Part shown: positions 1 to 8,418 of the stretch, in pieces
Layout of the letters: each line of letters begins with the position of its first letter
Position numbering within the stretch: the stretch's first letter is position 1
Assembly: GCA_020249775.1 (NCBI GenBank)
Contig: JADCFA010000008.1
Span: forward strand, 1 to 64,000
From: Roseomonas sp.
GTDB taxonomy: Bacteria > Pseudomonadota > Alphaproteobacteria > Acetobacterales > Acetobacteraceae
Reading direction: 5' to 3'
Length of the DNA: 64,000 nucleotides
Program-made: the position numbers and the translations under genes
The notes under the pieces: generated by a model
What the model was told of the DNA's origin: nothing
What the model saw: only the letters and a program-made list of their open reading frames with translations
Databases searched by the model: none

Positions 1-378
1 CGGGTGGATGCAACGCTCGCCACGCTGCTTTTTGCGCGACCCTATATGCAGGATAATCGCGGCATCGGGGTTGCGGTGGGCAATGCCGAACGCTCCCCCG
101 TGCTGCCCAATGTGCCCGCCGTGCAGGAGGTGATTCCAGGCGCGAAACTCACCGATGGGCTGGCCGTGCTGGCGCCGGCGGCGACCCCACCGACCATTAT
201 CGCGCGCGCCAATCGCGCCTTGCAGGACCTGATCAACCAACCCGCCATGCGCGACTGGCTGACGAATGAAGGCGTGCCGCCGCGCCCCGGCCCGCCAGAA
301 GCCTTCATGGCGGAAATGGCACCCGCGACCGAGGAATTGCGCAAATTGCTCCGCGAAGCCGCGATCAAGGTGGAGTGA
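1..378 (+). CDS. Bug/TctC-family tripartite tricarboxylate binding protein, C-terminal part (5' cut by window)
   Basis: The reading frame is open from the first base and ends with TGA at 376-378, so only about the last 125 residues of a roughly 320-residue protein are present. The fragment has the typical Bug C-lobe pattern: a stretch like SPVLPNVPAVQEVIPGAKL, then GLAVLAPAATPPTIIARANRAL, then the end IKVE. These periplasmic proteins capture carboxylates or other small organics for TctAB-type transporters, though many are orphan. The same C-lobe layout occurs in the complete Bug proteins at 10655, 11652, 19697 and 31916. The substrate cannot be told. The family call is firm; the true start lies outside the window. 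Confidence 0.85.
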   Translation, partial: RVDATLATLLFARPYMQDNRGIGVAVGNAERSPVLPNVPAVQEVIPGAKLTDGLAVLAPAATPPTIIARANRALQDLINQPAMRDWLTNEGVPPRPGPPEAFMAEMAPATEELRKLLREAAIKVE

Positions 379-428
379 CCGCGCCTTAATGCTTTCCGGC
401 CATGGGCCATGTAAGCTATGCACGCCCC

Positions 429-1700
429 ATGTCGGATCATGACCCGGATGCAGCCCTTCGCCTGACGCTCAAGCGCCATCGCGCCTTCGCGACTGCCCTG
501 CTGGTGGCCATGGCGGCGCTTATTCTGTTCAGCTACCAATTACCACCAGGCTATTGGACGGAAATGCTACAAGCCGCCGCCAAGGCCGGGCTGGTCGGCG
601 GGCTTGCCGATTGGTTTGCGGTGACAGCGCTGTTTCGCCGCCCGCTTGGCCTGCCCATTCCGCACACTGCCATCATCCCCAATCAGAAGGATCGGCTGGG
701 TCGGGGCCTCGGGCGCTTTGTGGCCGGCCATGTCTTCACCGAAAGCGAAGTGCGCCGCGTGCTGGCGAAGCTTGATCTGGCGCGCATCCTGGAAGGGTTT
801 TTGCGCGACCCTGAGGCTTCTCGCCGCGCTGCCATGGCGCTTTCCGAAAGCCTGCCCCGCATTCTGGCGAGCCTGGAAGATGGCCGCGCACGACGACTGC
901 TGGCGCGCTTGCTGCCAAGGATTGTCTCCGGCCCCGCCGGTGCGCGTTTGCTGGCCCGCATCCTCCGCGCCGCCGTGGCTTCCGGCCAGCATCAGGAAGT
1001 CTTCAGCCTGGCCATCGGGCAATTGAAGGTGCTGTTGGCCGCGCGCGAAGAAAACCTGCGCAGCGCCATTGAAGCGCGCGTGCGCGCTGAGGGCGGGGCC
1101 TTGGTCGGCTGGCTTGCCGGGGCGGCGATTGCGCGGCGCATCTTGGCGGCCATCAATTCTGAATTGGAAAAAATCGGCCCCGATGATTCGGATTTACGCG
1201 CCGCTTTCGCCGAATGGCTGGCACGCGAGATTGAAAAACTGGAAACCGACCCCGAACGCGCCGCCGCGATTGGCCGGCTGTTGCGCGAAGCGCTTTCCCA
1301 TCCCTCTGTCGCCGCCTGGCTGATGGATGTGTGGGACAGGTTGAAGATCGCCTTGGCGGCCGATGCCGCGCGGCCGGATGGGCGGAGTGTTGCCTTGCTG
1401 TCCGGCATTTTCGCCAATGCGGGCGCCTTGCTCGCGGAAGATCAGGGCGCGCGAGAAAGGCTCAATCGCGCCGCTGAAGGTGTGCTGATGACGCTTCTGC
1501 CCTCAGCCCAGGCGCAGCTTGCGGATTTCATCGCCGGCGTGGTGACGAATTGGGATGCGGCGACAGTGACCGAAAAGATCGAACTGCGTGTCGGGCGCGA
1601 TCTGCAATATGTGCGCATCAATGGCACGCTGGTGGGCTTCCTGGCGGGGGGCGTGTTGTTTGCCGTGCTGACTGCGTTGTTCGGGCGGGTTTCTCATTGA
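429..1700 (+). CDS. DUF445 (YjiN-like) membrane-anchored protein
   Basis: About 423 residues. A hydrophobic segment near the N-terminus (AFATALLVAMAALILFSYQL) is followed by AAKAGLVGGLADWFAVTALF, which is characteristic of DUF445 proteins. A long helical, Arg/Glu/Ala-rich middle follows, and a second membrane segment closes the protein (GTLVGFLAGGVLFAVLTALFG). This suggests an inner-membrane protein with both ends anchored; the biochemical role of the family is unknown. An ATG at 402 is in frame, but the ATG at 429 gives the usual short N-terminus. The sequence TAAGCTAT lies 9 to 16 bases before it, a spacing compatible with a leaderless or very short leader transcript. It converges with the deaminase gene, leaving only 3 bases between the stops. 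Confidence 0.85.
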   Translation: MSDHDPDAALRLTLKRHRAFATALLVAMAALILFSYQLPPGYWTEMLQAAAKAGLVGGLADWFAVTALFRRPLGLPIPHTAIIPNQKDRLGRGLGRFVAGHVFTESEVRRVLAKLDLARILEGFLRDPEASRRAAMALSESLPRILASLEDGRARRLLARLLPRIVSGPAGARLLARILRAAVASGQHQEVFSLAIGQLKVLLAAREENLRSAIEARVRAEGGALVGWLAGAAIARRILAAINSELEKIGPDDSDLRAAFAEWLAREIEKLETDPERAAAIGRLLREALSHPSVAAWLMDVWDRLKIALAADAARPDGRSVALLSGIFANAGALLAEDQGARERLNRAAEGVLMTLLPSAQAQLADFIAGVVTNWDAATVTEKIELRVGRDLQYVRINGTLVGFLAGGVLFAVLTALFGRVSH

Positions 1701-1703
1701 ATC

Positions 1704-2168
1704 TCAGTAAGGCACCTTATCCGGCTTGGCCTGCCAAAGTTGAAAGGCGCTGAGCGCTTCCTCGGCCAAAACACGCCGCAATGGCAGGCGGCGCGCCTCG
1801 GGCGGTGCGGCAACCTCGGCGTAAATCGCCGCATCATCAAAGCCAATCGCCGCCGCATCCGCGCGGTCATTGCCATAGACCACGAGGCCAATGCGTGACC
1901 ACCAAATGGCGCCAAGGCACATGGGGCAGGGCTCGCAGGAGGAGACAATCACCGCACCGGAAAGCTCATGCGTGCCAAGCTTGGCGCAAGCCGCGCGAAT
2001 CGCGACAATTTCGGCATGGGCGGTGGGGTCGGCATGGGGGACCACGCGGTTCATACCCTCCCCAATAATCTCGCCATCCTTCACCACCACGGCGCCGAAG
2101 GGGCCACCACCGGTCTCCACCCCCTGGCAGGAAAGGGCGATGGCGCGGCGCATGAAGCTTTCATACAT
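1704..2168 (-). CDS. Zinc nucleoside/guanine deaminase, CMP/dCMP deaminase fold
   Basis: 154 residues. Zinc ligands are visible as H51-A-E53, where the Glu is the proton shuttle, and as C81 and C84 in SCEPCPMCLGAIWW. The AAAIGFDDAAIYAEV stretch and the C-terminal FQLWQAKPDKVPY tail resemble Bacillus subtilis guanine deaminase GuaD more than tRNA adenosine deaminase TadA. The likely reaction is guanine to xanthine plus ammonia in the cytoplasm, feeding purine salvage or catabolism; specificity is inferred from similarity. It is divergent from the flavin oxidoreductase, with about 41 bases between the two start codons. A purine-rich stretch (AGGACAAAAGCAG) precedes the ATG. Confidence 0.85.
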   Translation of the reverse strand: MYESFMRRAIALSCQGVETGGGPFGAVVVKDGEIIGEGMNRVVPHADPTAHAEIVAIRAACAKLGTHELSGAVIVSSCEPCPMCLGAIWWSRIGLVVYGNDRADAAAIGFDDAAIYAEVAAPPEARRLPLRRVLAEEALSAFQLWQAKPDKVPY

Positions 2169-2194
2169 CTGCTTTTGTCCTCGGCATGAATTGC

Positions 2195-2202
2195 GCTACT
2201 CT
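2195..2202 (+). promoter_or_regulatory. Putative -10 element for a leaderless transcript
   Basis: GCTACTCT lies 7 bases before the ATG at 2210, in a 41-base gap between two divergent genes, and no Shine-Dalgarno sequence precedes that ATG. The spacing fits a transcription start at or next to the start codon. Similar elements precede the genes starting at 429 and 3970. Confidence 0.4.
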
Positions 2203-2209
2203 TTCCAAC

Positions 2210-3265
2210 ATGACCGGCTTCATCCTTTCCGTCCTTGATCAATCCTCGGTCGCCTCAGGCCGCAGCCCGGCGGCGGCGGTGCAGGAAACCCTGGCGCTGG
2301 CCCGCCATGTGGAGGCTTTGGGCTTCAACCGCTACTGGTGCGCGGAACATCACAATAGCGCATCCCATGCCGGCAGCGCGCCGGAAGTGCTGCTGGCCGC
2401 CATTGGCGCGACCACCAGCAGGATCCGCATCGGTTCCGCCGGCATCATGCTGCCGCATTACAGCGCGCTGAAAGTGGCCGAGCAATTCCGCATGCTGGAA
2501 GCCATCGCGCCCGGCCGGGTTGATTTGGGCGTTGGCCGCGCGCCGGGGTCTGATGGCCGCACGGCCTTTGCGCTCAACCCCGATGCGGCGCGGGCGGCGG
2601 AACGCTTCCCCAATCAGATCATGGAAATTCTGGGCTGGCATGGTGATGGCCTGCCAGAAGGCCACCCCTTCGCCAGCATCATCGCCCAGCCTGTCACCGC
2701 CACGCGCCCGCAAATGTGGGTGCTGGGCAGTTCGGATTACGGCGCGCAGGTCGCGGGCTATTTCGGCCTGCCTTATTGCTTTGCGCATTTCTTTTCCGAT
2801 GGTGGCGGCAGCGAACAGGTGATGGAAATCTATCGCCAAAGCTTCCAACCGAAGCCCGATCTGCCCGCGCGCCTTGCTGCGCCCTATCCTGCCCTTGGCG
2901 TGTTTTGCCTGGTTGCCGATACGGAAGCCGAGGCACGGCGCCTGTTCCGTTCGCGCGAATTATGGCGCCTCAAGCGCGACCGCGGCATGTTCCTGCCCTT
3001 GCCGAGTGTTGAGGAAGCCGAAGCCTATCCCTATTCCGATCTGGAATTGGCGCGGTTGGAACAAATCCGCGCCCAGGCCATGGTCGGCGCGCCCGAACAG
3101 GTGCGCGCCAAGCTGGAGGCGCTTTCAGCAGCGCATGGTGGAATCTCTGAATTCGCCGTGATCACGCATTGCCATGATGCGGCGGCACGCCAGCGTTCCT
3201 ATACGCTGCTGGCAGAGGTTTTCGGCATGAAGGGCGAGGTCGCGCCGGCTCTGGCGGCGGAATAG
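2210..3265 (+). CDS. LLM-class (luciferase-like) flavin-dependent oxidoreductase
   Basis: About 351 residues from the ATG at 2210. An ATG at 2186 is in frame, but it would overlap the short divergent promoter and adds MNCATLSN, which is unlike family members. Typical features of the bacterial-luciferase-like TIM barrel are visible: the start GFILSVLDQSSVASG, NRYWCAEHHN, the central RIGSAGIMLPHYSALKVAEQFRMLEAIAPGRVDLGVGRAPG, and a late PEQVRAKLEAL. These enzymes use reduced flavin to oxidise or reduce small molecules. This branch (often annotated MsnO8-like) is common and its substrate is usually unknown. No flavin reductase lies next to it. The family call is strong; the substrate is open. 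Confidence 0.88.
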   Translation: MTGFILSVLDQSSVASGRSPAAAVQETLALARHVEALGFNRYWCAEHHNSASHAGSAPEVLLAAIGATTSRIRIGSAGIMLPHYSALKVAEQFRMLEAIAPGRVDLGVGRAPGSDGRTAFALNPDAARAAERFPNQIMEILGWHGDGLPEGHPFASIIAQPVTATRPQMWVLGSSDYGAQVAGYFGLPYCFAHFFSDGGGSEQVMEIYRQSFQPKPDLPARLAAPYPALGVFCLVADTEAEARRLFRSRELWRLKRDRGMFLPLPSVEEAEAYPYSDLELARLEQIRAQAMVGAPEQVRAKLEALSAAHGGISEFAVITHCHDAAARQRSYTLLAEVFGMKGEVAPALAAE

Positions 3266-3334
3266 GCGCACCCGCGCTGCGCCTTTCCGGATCAGAAAAA
3301 CGGCATGACCCTGACGATGGATCATGCCAGCCCC

Positions 3335-3814
3335 TCAAATCTTGCGCGCCTTGAGTTCGTCGCGAATTTCAGTGAGCAGCGTTTCCGTTGGTGTAGGTGG
3401 CGGCGGGGTCGCGGCCTTTTCTACCGCCTTGGAAGCCTGCAGCTTGCTCAAGACCTTCACCATCCAAAACACAGCAAAGCCGACAATCACGAATTTAATG
3501 ATGGCATTGATGAATTTGCCGACCGCCAGCACGGCCGCGCCGCCATCACGTGTCGCGGCCAGTGTCGCCTTGCGTTCACCGGTGATGACAACAAACAGGT
3601 TGGAAAAATCCATGCCCCCCATCAGCAAGCCGATGATCGGGTTGAAGATATCCTCCACCATGGACGTCACAATGGCGGTAAAGGCCGCGCCAATCACCAC
3701 GCCGACCGCGAGGTCAATCACATTGCCCCGCATGATGAAGGCCTTGAATTCCTTCAGCCATTGCGGTTCCTTCACCGGCAGGTTTCCGGTGATCTTATTG
3801 GTCAGATCGCTCAT
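3335..3814 (-). CDS. mscL: Large-conductance mechanosensitive channel MscL
   Basis: 159 residues. The N-terminal helix and first membrane segment read FKAFIMRGNVIDLAVGVVIGAAFTAIVTSMVEDIFNP, the MscL signature, and the second segment is FINAIIKFVIVGFAVFWMVKVL. A charged C-terminal helix (LLTEIRDELKARKI) ends the protein, which is somewhat longer than Escherichia coli MscL because of its periplasmic loop and tail. The channel opens under membrane tension to release solutes on osmotic downshock. The chosen ATG at 3814 follows a good GAGGGAG ribosome site; an in-frame ATG at 3880 would add 22 unusual residues. The gene appears monocistronic and converges with the upstream flavin oxidoreductase gene. 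Confidence 0.95.
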   Translation of the reverse strand: MSDLTNKITGNLPVKEPQWLKEFKAFIMRGNVIDLAVGVVIGAAFTAIVTSMVEDIFNPIIGLLMGGMDFSNLFVVITGERKATLAATRDGGAAVLAVGKFINAIIKFVIVGFAVFWMVKVLSKLQASKAVEKAATPPPPTPTETLLTEIRDELKARKI

Positions 3815-3954
3815 CTTGGGCTCCCTCAACGCATCAAACGGGGGTTTCGAGACTCGTTTGCCAAATTCATGCAAACTCATTGATTGCCTTTTGTAAAGCT
3901 CAACAGGCTATGGGCCGTTCCGCCAAGTTCAGGTTGGCGCGGCGCCGATCATGT

Positions 3955-3963
3955 GCCTAGACT
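3955..3963 (+). promoter_or_regulatory. Putative -10 element for a leaderless transcript
   Basis: GCCTAGACT lies 6 bases before the ATG at 3970, and no Shine-Dalgarno sequence is present. This is the same arrangement as at 2195. Confidence 0.35.
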
Positions 3964-3969
3964 TGCCCC

Positions 3970-4377
3970 ATGGAACCGAAACACTTCGCCCAGCAAATCA
4001 CCTTTCTCTATGCGGAAGACCCCGCTGCTTCCTGGGATTTCTACGAAAACAAGCTCGGCCTTGCCCTGGTGCAGGATCAGGGCACCTGCCGCATCTATGC
4101 GACAGCCCCGGGCGAGCGTGGCTTTCTGGGAATTTGCCGTGCGCGGGCGCCGCGGGCTTCGGACAACCCACGCGTGCAAGGCGGCGTTGTCTTCACCTTT
4201 GTTGATCCGGATGTTGAAGGCTGGCACGCAAGATTGAAATCGCGCGGCGTCACGGTGCCGGAACAGGTTGCATATTCAGAAGCCTATCGCGTGACGCATT
4301 TCTTCTTCCATGACCCCGCCGGCTATTTGCTGGAGGTGCAGCGTTTTGAAAGGCCCGATTGGCCGAACCCTGCCTGA
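3970..4377 (+). CDS. VOC-superfamily (glyoxalase/bleomycin-resistance-like) protein
   Basis: 135 residues with the paired beta-alpha-beta-beta-beta modules of the vicinal oxygen chelate fold. The first module reads QITFLYAEDPAASWDFYENKLGLALVQDQG and the second VVFTFVDPDVEGWHARLKSRGV. The end HFFFHDPAGYLLEVQRFERP carries the usual terminal metal-ligand Glu of the fold (LLEVQRF). Members include glyoxalases, dioxygenases and thiol transferases, so the reaction cannot be named. It is a single gene between mscL and a convergent TRAP permease gene, preceded by a leaderless-like promoter. Confidence 0.85.
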   Translation: MEPKHFAQQITFLYAEDPAASWDFYENKLGLALVQDQGTCRIYATAPGERGFLGICRARAPRASDNPRVQGGVVFTFVDPDVEGWHARLKSRGVTVPEQVAYSEAYRVTHFFFHDPAGYLLEVQRFERPDWPNPA

Positions 4378-4417
4378 AGGCTCCTTCACCGCGCTGAAGT
4401 CGGGACTGCCCCCTGCC

Positions 4418-5722
4418 CTACCGCGCCAGCAGCCATTCCGGCAGGCCTGTCACCAAGGTTACTGGAAACAGCGTAATCAGCACCACGGTCAGCACCAGCA
4501 TCAGGAAAAAGGGCAAGGATGCCCAGGCGACCTCTGTCTGCTCCTTCCCTGTCATTGTCTGCATGACAAAAAGATTGAAGCCAAGCGGCGGCGTTATTTC
4601 GGCAATTTCCACCAGCAGCACAATAAAGATACCAAACCACACCAGATCAAAACCGGCAGCCTGCACCATGGGCACGACAATGGAGGTCGTCAGTACAATC
4701 ATCGAAACGCCATCCAACGCGGTGCCCAGGATCAGGTAAACCACCGTCAGGATGGCGATGATGCCGAAGGGGCCAAGATTGAGTGCCTCAACGCCTGCCG
4801 CCAAGGCGGACGGGATGCCGGTCAGCGCCATCGCCTTGGTCAGGAAGGCCGCACCCGCCAGGATGAACATGATCATGCAGGAAAGCCGCGTGGCGCCCAT
4901 CAGGCTTTCCTTGAAGCTCTGCCAGGTCAGCGTCCGCGTGACAGCCGCGAGGATAAGCGACCCAAGCACACCGAAGCCGGCCGCCTCGGTGGCCGTCGCC
5001 CAGCCGACAAACATGGTTCCAATGACGGCGATGATCAGGATGGTGCAAGGAATCAACTGCGCACTGGCGCGCATTTTTTCCCGAAAGCTCAACGCCGGTT
5101 CCTTGGCTGGCTGCTTTTCCGGATTGAGCATCGCCCAAATCGCGATATAGGCGCTGAACAGCACCATCACGAGGATGCCCGGGATCATGCCGGCGATGAA
5201 GACGCGCACAATCGAAACCTCGGCGGCCACCGCATAAACCACCATGATGATGGAAGGCGGGATCATGATGCCGAGTGTGCCGGCTGTCGCCAGGCTGCCG
5301 ACGGCAACCGATTCATCATAGCCCCGGCGCCGCAATTCCGGCAGCGCAATCTTGGAAACCGTGGCGCAGGTGGCCGCCGAAGAGCCCGAAACAGAACCGA
5401 AAATGCCGCAGGCCAGGATATTCACATGCAGTAGCCTTCCCGGCAGCCAGCGCACCCAGGGCGAAAGCCCGTTGAATAATTCTTCGGATAATTTGGTACG
5501 GAACAGAATTTCACCCATCCAGACAAACATCGGCAGCGCGGCAAGGGTCCAGGAACCGGTCGATTCCCACATGGAACTGGCCAGGAACAGCCCAGGCTGC
5601 GGATGCACCGCCATCATGGCGATATAGCCAACCACCGCGAGGCTCATTGGTATCCAAAGACCCGTGCCGAGCAAAACGCAAAGCAGGATCAGCAGCAGCA
5701 GGGCGAAGCTCAATAATTCCAT
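4418..5722 (-). CDS. dctM: TRAP transporter large permease, DctM type
   Basis: 434 residues, about 12 hydrophobic segments. It has the usual DctM signatures: SSAATCATVSKIALPELRRRGYDESVAVGSLATAGTLGIMIPPSIIMVVYAV, and near the end FDLVWFGIFIVLLVEIAEITPPLGFNLFVMQTMTG. DctM is the ion-coupled membrane subunit that moves the solute delivered by the DctP binding protein. It is the last gene of a minus-strand unit, 3 bases downstream of dctQ. Two DctP paralogues lie upstream and could share this one channel. The substrate is not identifiable from sequence; organic or keto acids are usual. Confidence 0.93.
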   Translation of the reverse strand: MELLSFALLLLILLCVLLGTGLWIPMSLAVVGYIAMMAVHPQPGLFLASSMWESTGSWTLAALPMFVWMGEILFRTKLSEELFNGLSPWVRWLPGRLLHVNILACGIFGSVSGSSAATCATVSKIALPELRRRGYDESVAVGSLATAGTLGIMIPPSIIMVVYAVAAEVSIVRVFIAGMIPGILVMVLFSAYIAIWAMLNPEKQPAKEPALSFREKMRASAQLIPCTILIIAVIGTMFVGWATATEAAGFGVLGSLILAAVTRTLTWQSFKESLMGATRLSCMIMFILAGAAFLTKAMALTGIPSALAAGVEALNLGPFGIIAILTVVYLILGTALDGVSMIVLTTSIVVPMVQAAGFDLVWFGIFIVLLVEIAEITPPLGFNLFVMQTMTGKEQTEVAWASLPFFLMLVLTVVLITLFPVTLVTGLPEWLLAR

Positions 5723-5725
5723 GAC

Positions 5726-6268
5726 TCAAACCTCCGCCGAGAAGTCGCCGCGCGCGGCACGGTCCGCCGCGGCCGCGACATAAGCGGGAACTTCACCCAC
5801 CAAAACGCGGATCAATTCATCAAGAATGGCAATCAGCAAAACGCCCGCGCCGATCGGCATGGCGAGTTTCGGGACCCAAAGCGGAAAGGCAACAGTGCCT
5901 TGGGCCACTTCCTCAATCTCAAGGGAAAAAAACACATCATTCAGCGTGAACCAGACAATCGTGCCAACCGCGCCCGCCGCCATCAGCAGCACCATAATCT
6001 CGACAAGGCGGCGGGCGCGTGGCGCGAGCTTGTCAACCGCCAAGCCAACGCGGATCAATTCGCCATTCTTGAAGGTGCGCGCCAGGGCGAAAAACGTGGT
6101 GGCGACGCAAAGATAGGCGCTCAGGTCATCGGCGCCGGCGAATTGGATATTCATCTCGCGCAGGGCAACTTGGGCCATCATGACAAGAAAAATCGAGAGC
6201 AGGGAAAGCGCGGCCAACCCTGCCGAGACATCGTAAAGGCCATCAAGTGCCCGGCGCAAGAAGGCCAT
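5726..6268 (-). CDS. dctQ: TRAP transporter small permease, DctQ type
   Basis: 180 residues with four membrane segments and the DctQ pattern AGADDLSAYLCVATTFFALARTFKNGELIRVGLAVDKL in the middle. The ORF stays open upstream to 6460, but the ATG at 6268 (MAFLRRALDGLYDV) gives a normal DctQ N-terminus and sits 5 bases after the dctP stop. DctQ pairs with DctM in the inner membrane. The C-terminal tail (AYVAAAADRAARGDFSAEV) is soluble. Confidence 0.9.
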   Translation of the reverse strand: MAFLRRALDGLYDVSAGLAALSLLSIFLVMMAQVALREMNIQFAGADDLSAYLCVATTFFALARTFKNGELIRVGLAVDKLAPRARRLVEIMVLLMAAGAVGTIVWFTLNDVFFSLEIEEVAQGTVAFPLWVPKLAMPIGAGVLLIAILDELIRVLVGEVPAYVAAAADRAARGDFSAEV

Positions 6269-6273
6269 GCGCT

Positions 6274-7251
6274 TCAAGCCCGATAGGCGGCAAGAAGTCT
6301 TGCGCCATCTTCGCCAGCGCGCGCGGCCCATTCCTGCGCGATGGTTTGGCTGATGCGCGACAAGCCTTCCATCACCGCCGGTGTTGGCTGCAATACCTGC
6401 ATGCCGCGGGCGGCCAAGGTGGCCTGCGCCGCATCGCGGGCTTCCGCACTCAAGGCCCAACCGCGATCCTCGGCACGCTTGGCGGCTTCGCGAATCGCGG
6501 TCTGCTGAGCGGCCGGCAAGGCTTCAAAGGCGCGGCGCTGCACGAAAATCACGTTATGCGTGCGGGTGAAGCCAATCGGCGTGAAGACCTTGGCGAAATC
6601 CCAGGCAGCGCTGTCCACGCCTGTCGCCGCGCTGGTGACCATGGAATTGACCACACCGGTTGCGAAGGCTTGCGGCACTTCCGCTGCCTGCACCAGGGTT
6701 GGCGTGGCGCCCAGTAGGGTAGCGAAACGGTTGGTCATGGCATTGAAGGTGCGCATGCGCGAACCGCGCAGCACTTCAAGGCTTTCCACCGGCACATTGG
6801 TATAGAAACCCGAAGGCGGCCAAGGCACGCTGTAAAGGACACTCAGCCCCTGCCTTTGGAAACGCGCTTCGATATAGGGGCGGGAGAGTGTCGCCAGCTT
6901 GCGTGCCTGTTCATCCGTCCAGGCAAGCTGAGGGATGCTATCCACTTCGAAGAAGGGATCATCATTGCCATAGGCGGAAAGCAGGATCTCGCCGATCTGC
7001 ACCTGGCCCTGCTGCACGCCGCGCTTGATCTGCGGCATGGGCAAAAGGCTGCCATTGGAATGAAGCTGCGCATCAATGCCGGTTTGCGCCTTAACCTCAT
7101 CGAGGAAGCTGCGGATATTGCGGGTGTGGAAATTGCCATCCGGATAGGCGGTGGCGACCTGCCAGCGTGCCTGCGCCGCGGCTTCCCGAACGGCCAGCGG
7201 TGTCAGGATGAAGGGCGCGGCAAGAACATTGCGGCGTGACAGTTTCTTCAT
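6274..7251 (-). CDS. dctP: TRAP periplasmic binding protein DctP, paralogue 1
   Basis: 325 residues. The signal peptide begins MKKLSRRNVLAAPF with a paired arginine and ends near AAAQA. The mature protein has the DctP pattern, including LRGSRMRTFNAMTNRFATLLGATP with the Arg that in studied TRAP proteins pairs with a substrate carboxylate. The ATG at 7251 follows AGGGGG; the longer open frame to 7350 is unlikely. It is clearly paralogous to the next gene upstream (7388-8374): both share SNGSLLPMPQIKRGVQQGQ and an SAATGVD-S-AWD-AKVFTP block. It lies 5 bases before dctQ, so it is the binding protein proper of this operon. Confidence 0.92.
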   Translation of the reverse strand: MKKLSRRNVLAAPFILTPLAVREAAAQARWQVATAYPDGNFHTRNIRSFLDEVKAQTGIDAQLHSNGSLLPMPQIKRGVQQGQVQIGEILLSAYGNDDPFFEVDSIPQLAWTDEQARKLATLSRPYIEARFQRQGLSVLYSVPWPPSGFYTNVPVESLEVLRGSRMRTFNAMTNRFATLLGATPTLVQAAEVPQAFATGVVNSMVTSAATGVDSAAWDFAKVFTPIGFTRTHNVIFVQRRAFEALPAAQQTAIREAAKRAEDRGWALSAEARDAAQATLAARGMQVLQPTPAVMEGLSRISQTIAQEWAARAGEDGARLLAAYRA

Positions 7252-7310
7252 GAAAGCCCCCTGTTTTGAATAAATCCTCAGTGAATAGTCGCACCACCGC
7301 GGAAATAGAC

Positions 7311-7340
7311 AAGGGGGGCAGGCCTGCGCCCGCCCCCTTT
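7311..7340 (-). terminator. Stem-loop between tandem dctP genes (possible attenuator)
   Basis: AAGGGGG (7311-7317) pairs with CCCCCTT (7333-7339) around a GC-rich inner part. It lies in the 136-base gap between the two dctP genes. The T tract on the minus strand is weak, so partial termination or mRNA stabilisation is more likely than full termination. Confidence 0.45.
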
Positions 7341-7387
7341 GAGCAATCACACGATCAATTTGCGGGCAGGGCTTGCCCCCACCGCAA

Positions 7388-8374
7388 TCAGCGTGCGGCC
7401 AGATAGGCTTCGATCAGTTTCTTGCCGTCTTCGCCCGCGCGTTCGATCCATTCCTGGGTCATTTGCTGGCTCACGCGGCGCAAATCCGCCAGCAATTGTT
7501 CGCTTGGCTGCAGCACCTGCATCCCGCGCTGGGCCAGTGTGGCTTCCGCCTGGGATTGGGATTCGCGGCTCAGTTCATAACCGCGCGCTTCCGCACGAGC
7601 GGCAGCTTCCGTCAGCGCGGTCCTGACATCCGCCGGCAGACCCTCCAGCGCGCGCCGTGACACAAACACGGCATTCTTGGTCATGGAAAAACCAAGCGGC
7701 GTGAAAACCTTGGCATAGTCCCAGGCGGAGGTATCAACACCGGTCGCGGCCGAGGTGATCTGCGCACTCACAATGCCGGTGGCGAAGGCCTGCGCCAATT
7801 CGGCCGCCTGCACCAAGGTTGGATTGGCTCCGATGATGGTCGCGAAACGATTGGTCATCGGGCTGAAGGTGCGGAATCGCTGCCCGCGCAATTGCTCCAG
7901 GCTGGTGACGGGCTGCTGCGCGTAAAGCCCGGCAGCCGGCCAGGGCACCATGTAAAGCAGGCTCAGGCCTTGACGCGCGAGCCGCGCTTCGATGAAGGGC
8001 TTTTGCAGATCAGCAAGCTTCTTGGCCTCGGCCAGATTTGTCACCAATTGCGGAATGGCATCGGCATCAAAAAACACATCTTCATTGGCATAGGCCGTCA
8101 GCAGAATCTCACCAAGCTGAACCTGGCCCTGCTGCACGCCGCGCTTGATCTGCGGCATCGGCAAAAGGCTACCGTTGGAATGAAGCTGGATCGAAAGCCG
8201 TCCGCCGGTGGCCTGTTCGATTTCCTGGATGAACGTGCGGATATTGCGCGTATGCAAATTGCCATCCGCATAGGGTGTGGCCATCTGCCAGCGCGTCTGG
8301 GCTTGGCCGAGGCTGGGGGCAAGGGCGGCCAGGCCGGCGGCCCCGGCCAGAAAGTAACGACGATGAAGCGTCAT
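7388..8374 (-). CDS. dctP: TRAP periplasmic binding protein DctP, paralogue 2
   Basis: 328 residues. The signal peptide starts MTLHRRYFLAGAAG and ends near GQAQ. The binding-site region LRGQRFRTFSPMTNRFATIIGANPTLVQAAEL keeps the carboxylate-pairing Arg. By eye it matches paralogue 1 along its whole length, with the signal peptide and the IPQL-to-ARQGL segment most different, so the two may bind related ligands. The ATG at 8374 follows AAGGAAAA. A 136-base gap with a GC-rich stem-loop separates it from paralogue 1. Alternative explanations are a recent duplication with redundant function, or one copy acting in chemosensing. Confidence 0.9.
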   Translation of the reverse strand: MTLHRRYFLAGAAGLAALAPSLGQAQTRWQMATPYADGNLHTRNIRTFIQEIEQATGGRLSIQLHSNGSLLPMPQIKRGVQQGQVQLGEILLTAYANEDVFFDADAIPQLVTNLAEAKKLADLQKPFIEARLARQGLSLLYMVPWPAAGLYAQQPVTSLEQLRGQRFRTFSPMTNRFATIIGANPTLVQAAELAQAFATGIVSAQITSAATGVDTSAWDYAKVFTPLGFSMTKNAVFVSRRALEGLPADVRTALTEAAARAEARGYELSRESQSQAEATLAQRGMQVLQPSEQLLADLRRVSQQMTQEWIERAGEDGKKLIEAYLAAR

Positions 8375-8418
8375 CGGGTTTTTTCCTTTTTCTGCCCGGC
8401 CCCGCCCCCGCCCGGCTT

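Noticed and set aside
3305-3896. Two overlapping plus-strand frames of about 190 codons
   Set aside because: Both lie opposite mscL, whose signature is unmistakable.
4310-5434. Long plus-strand open frame (374 codons)
   Set aside because: It lies antisense to dctM, and its His/Gln/Arg-rich translation has no domain pattern. The minus-strand frame is a clear TRAP permease.
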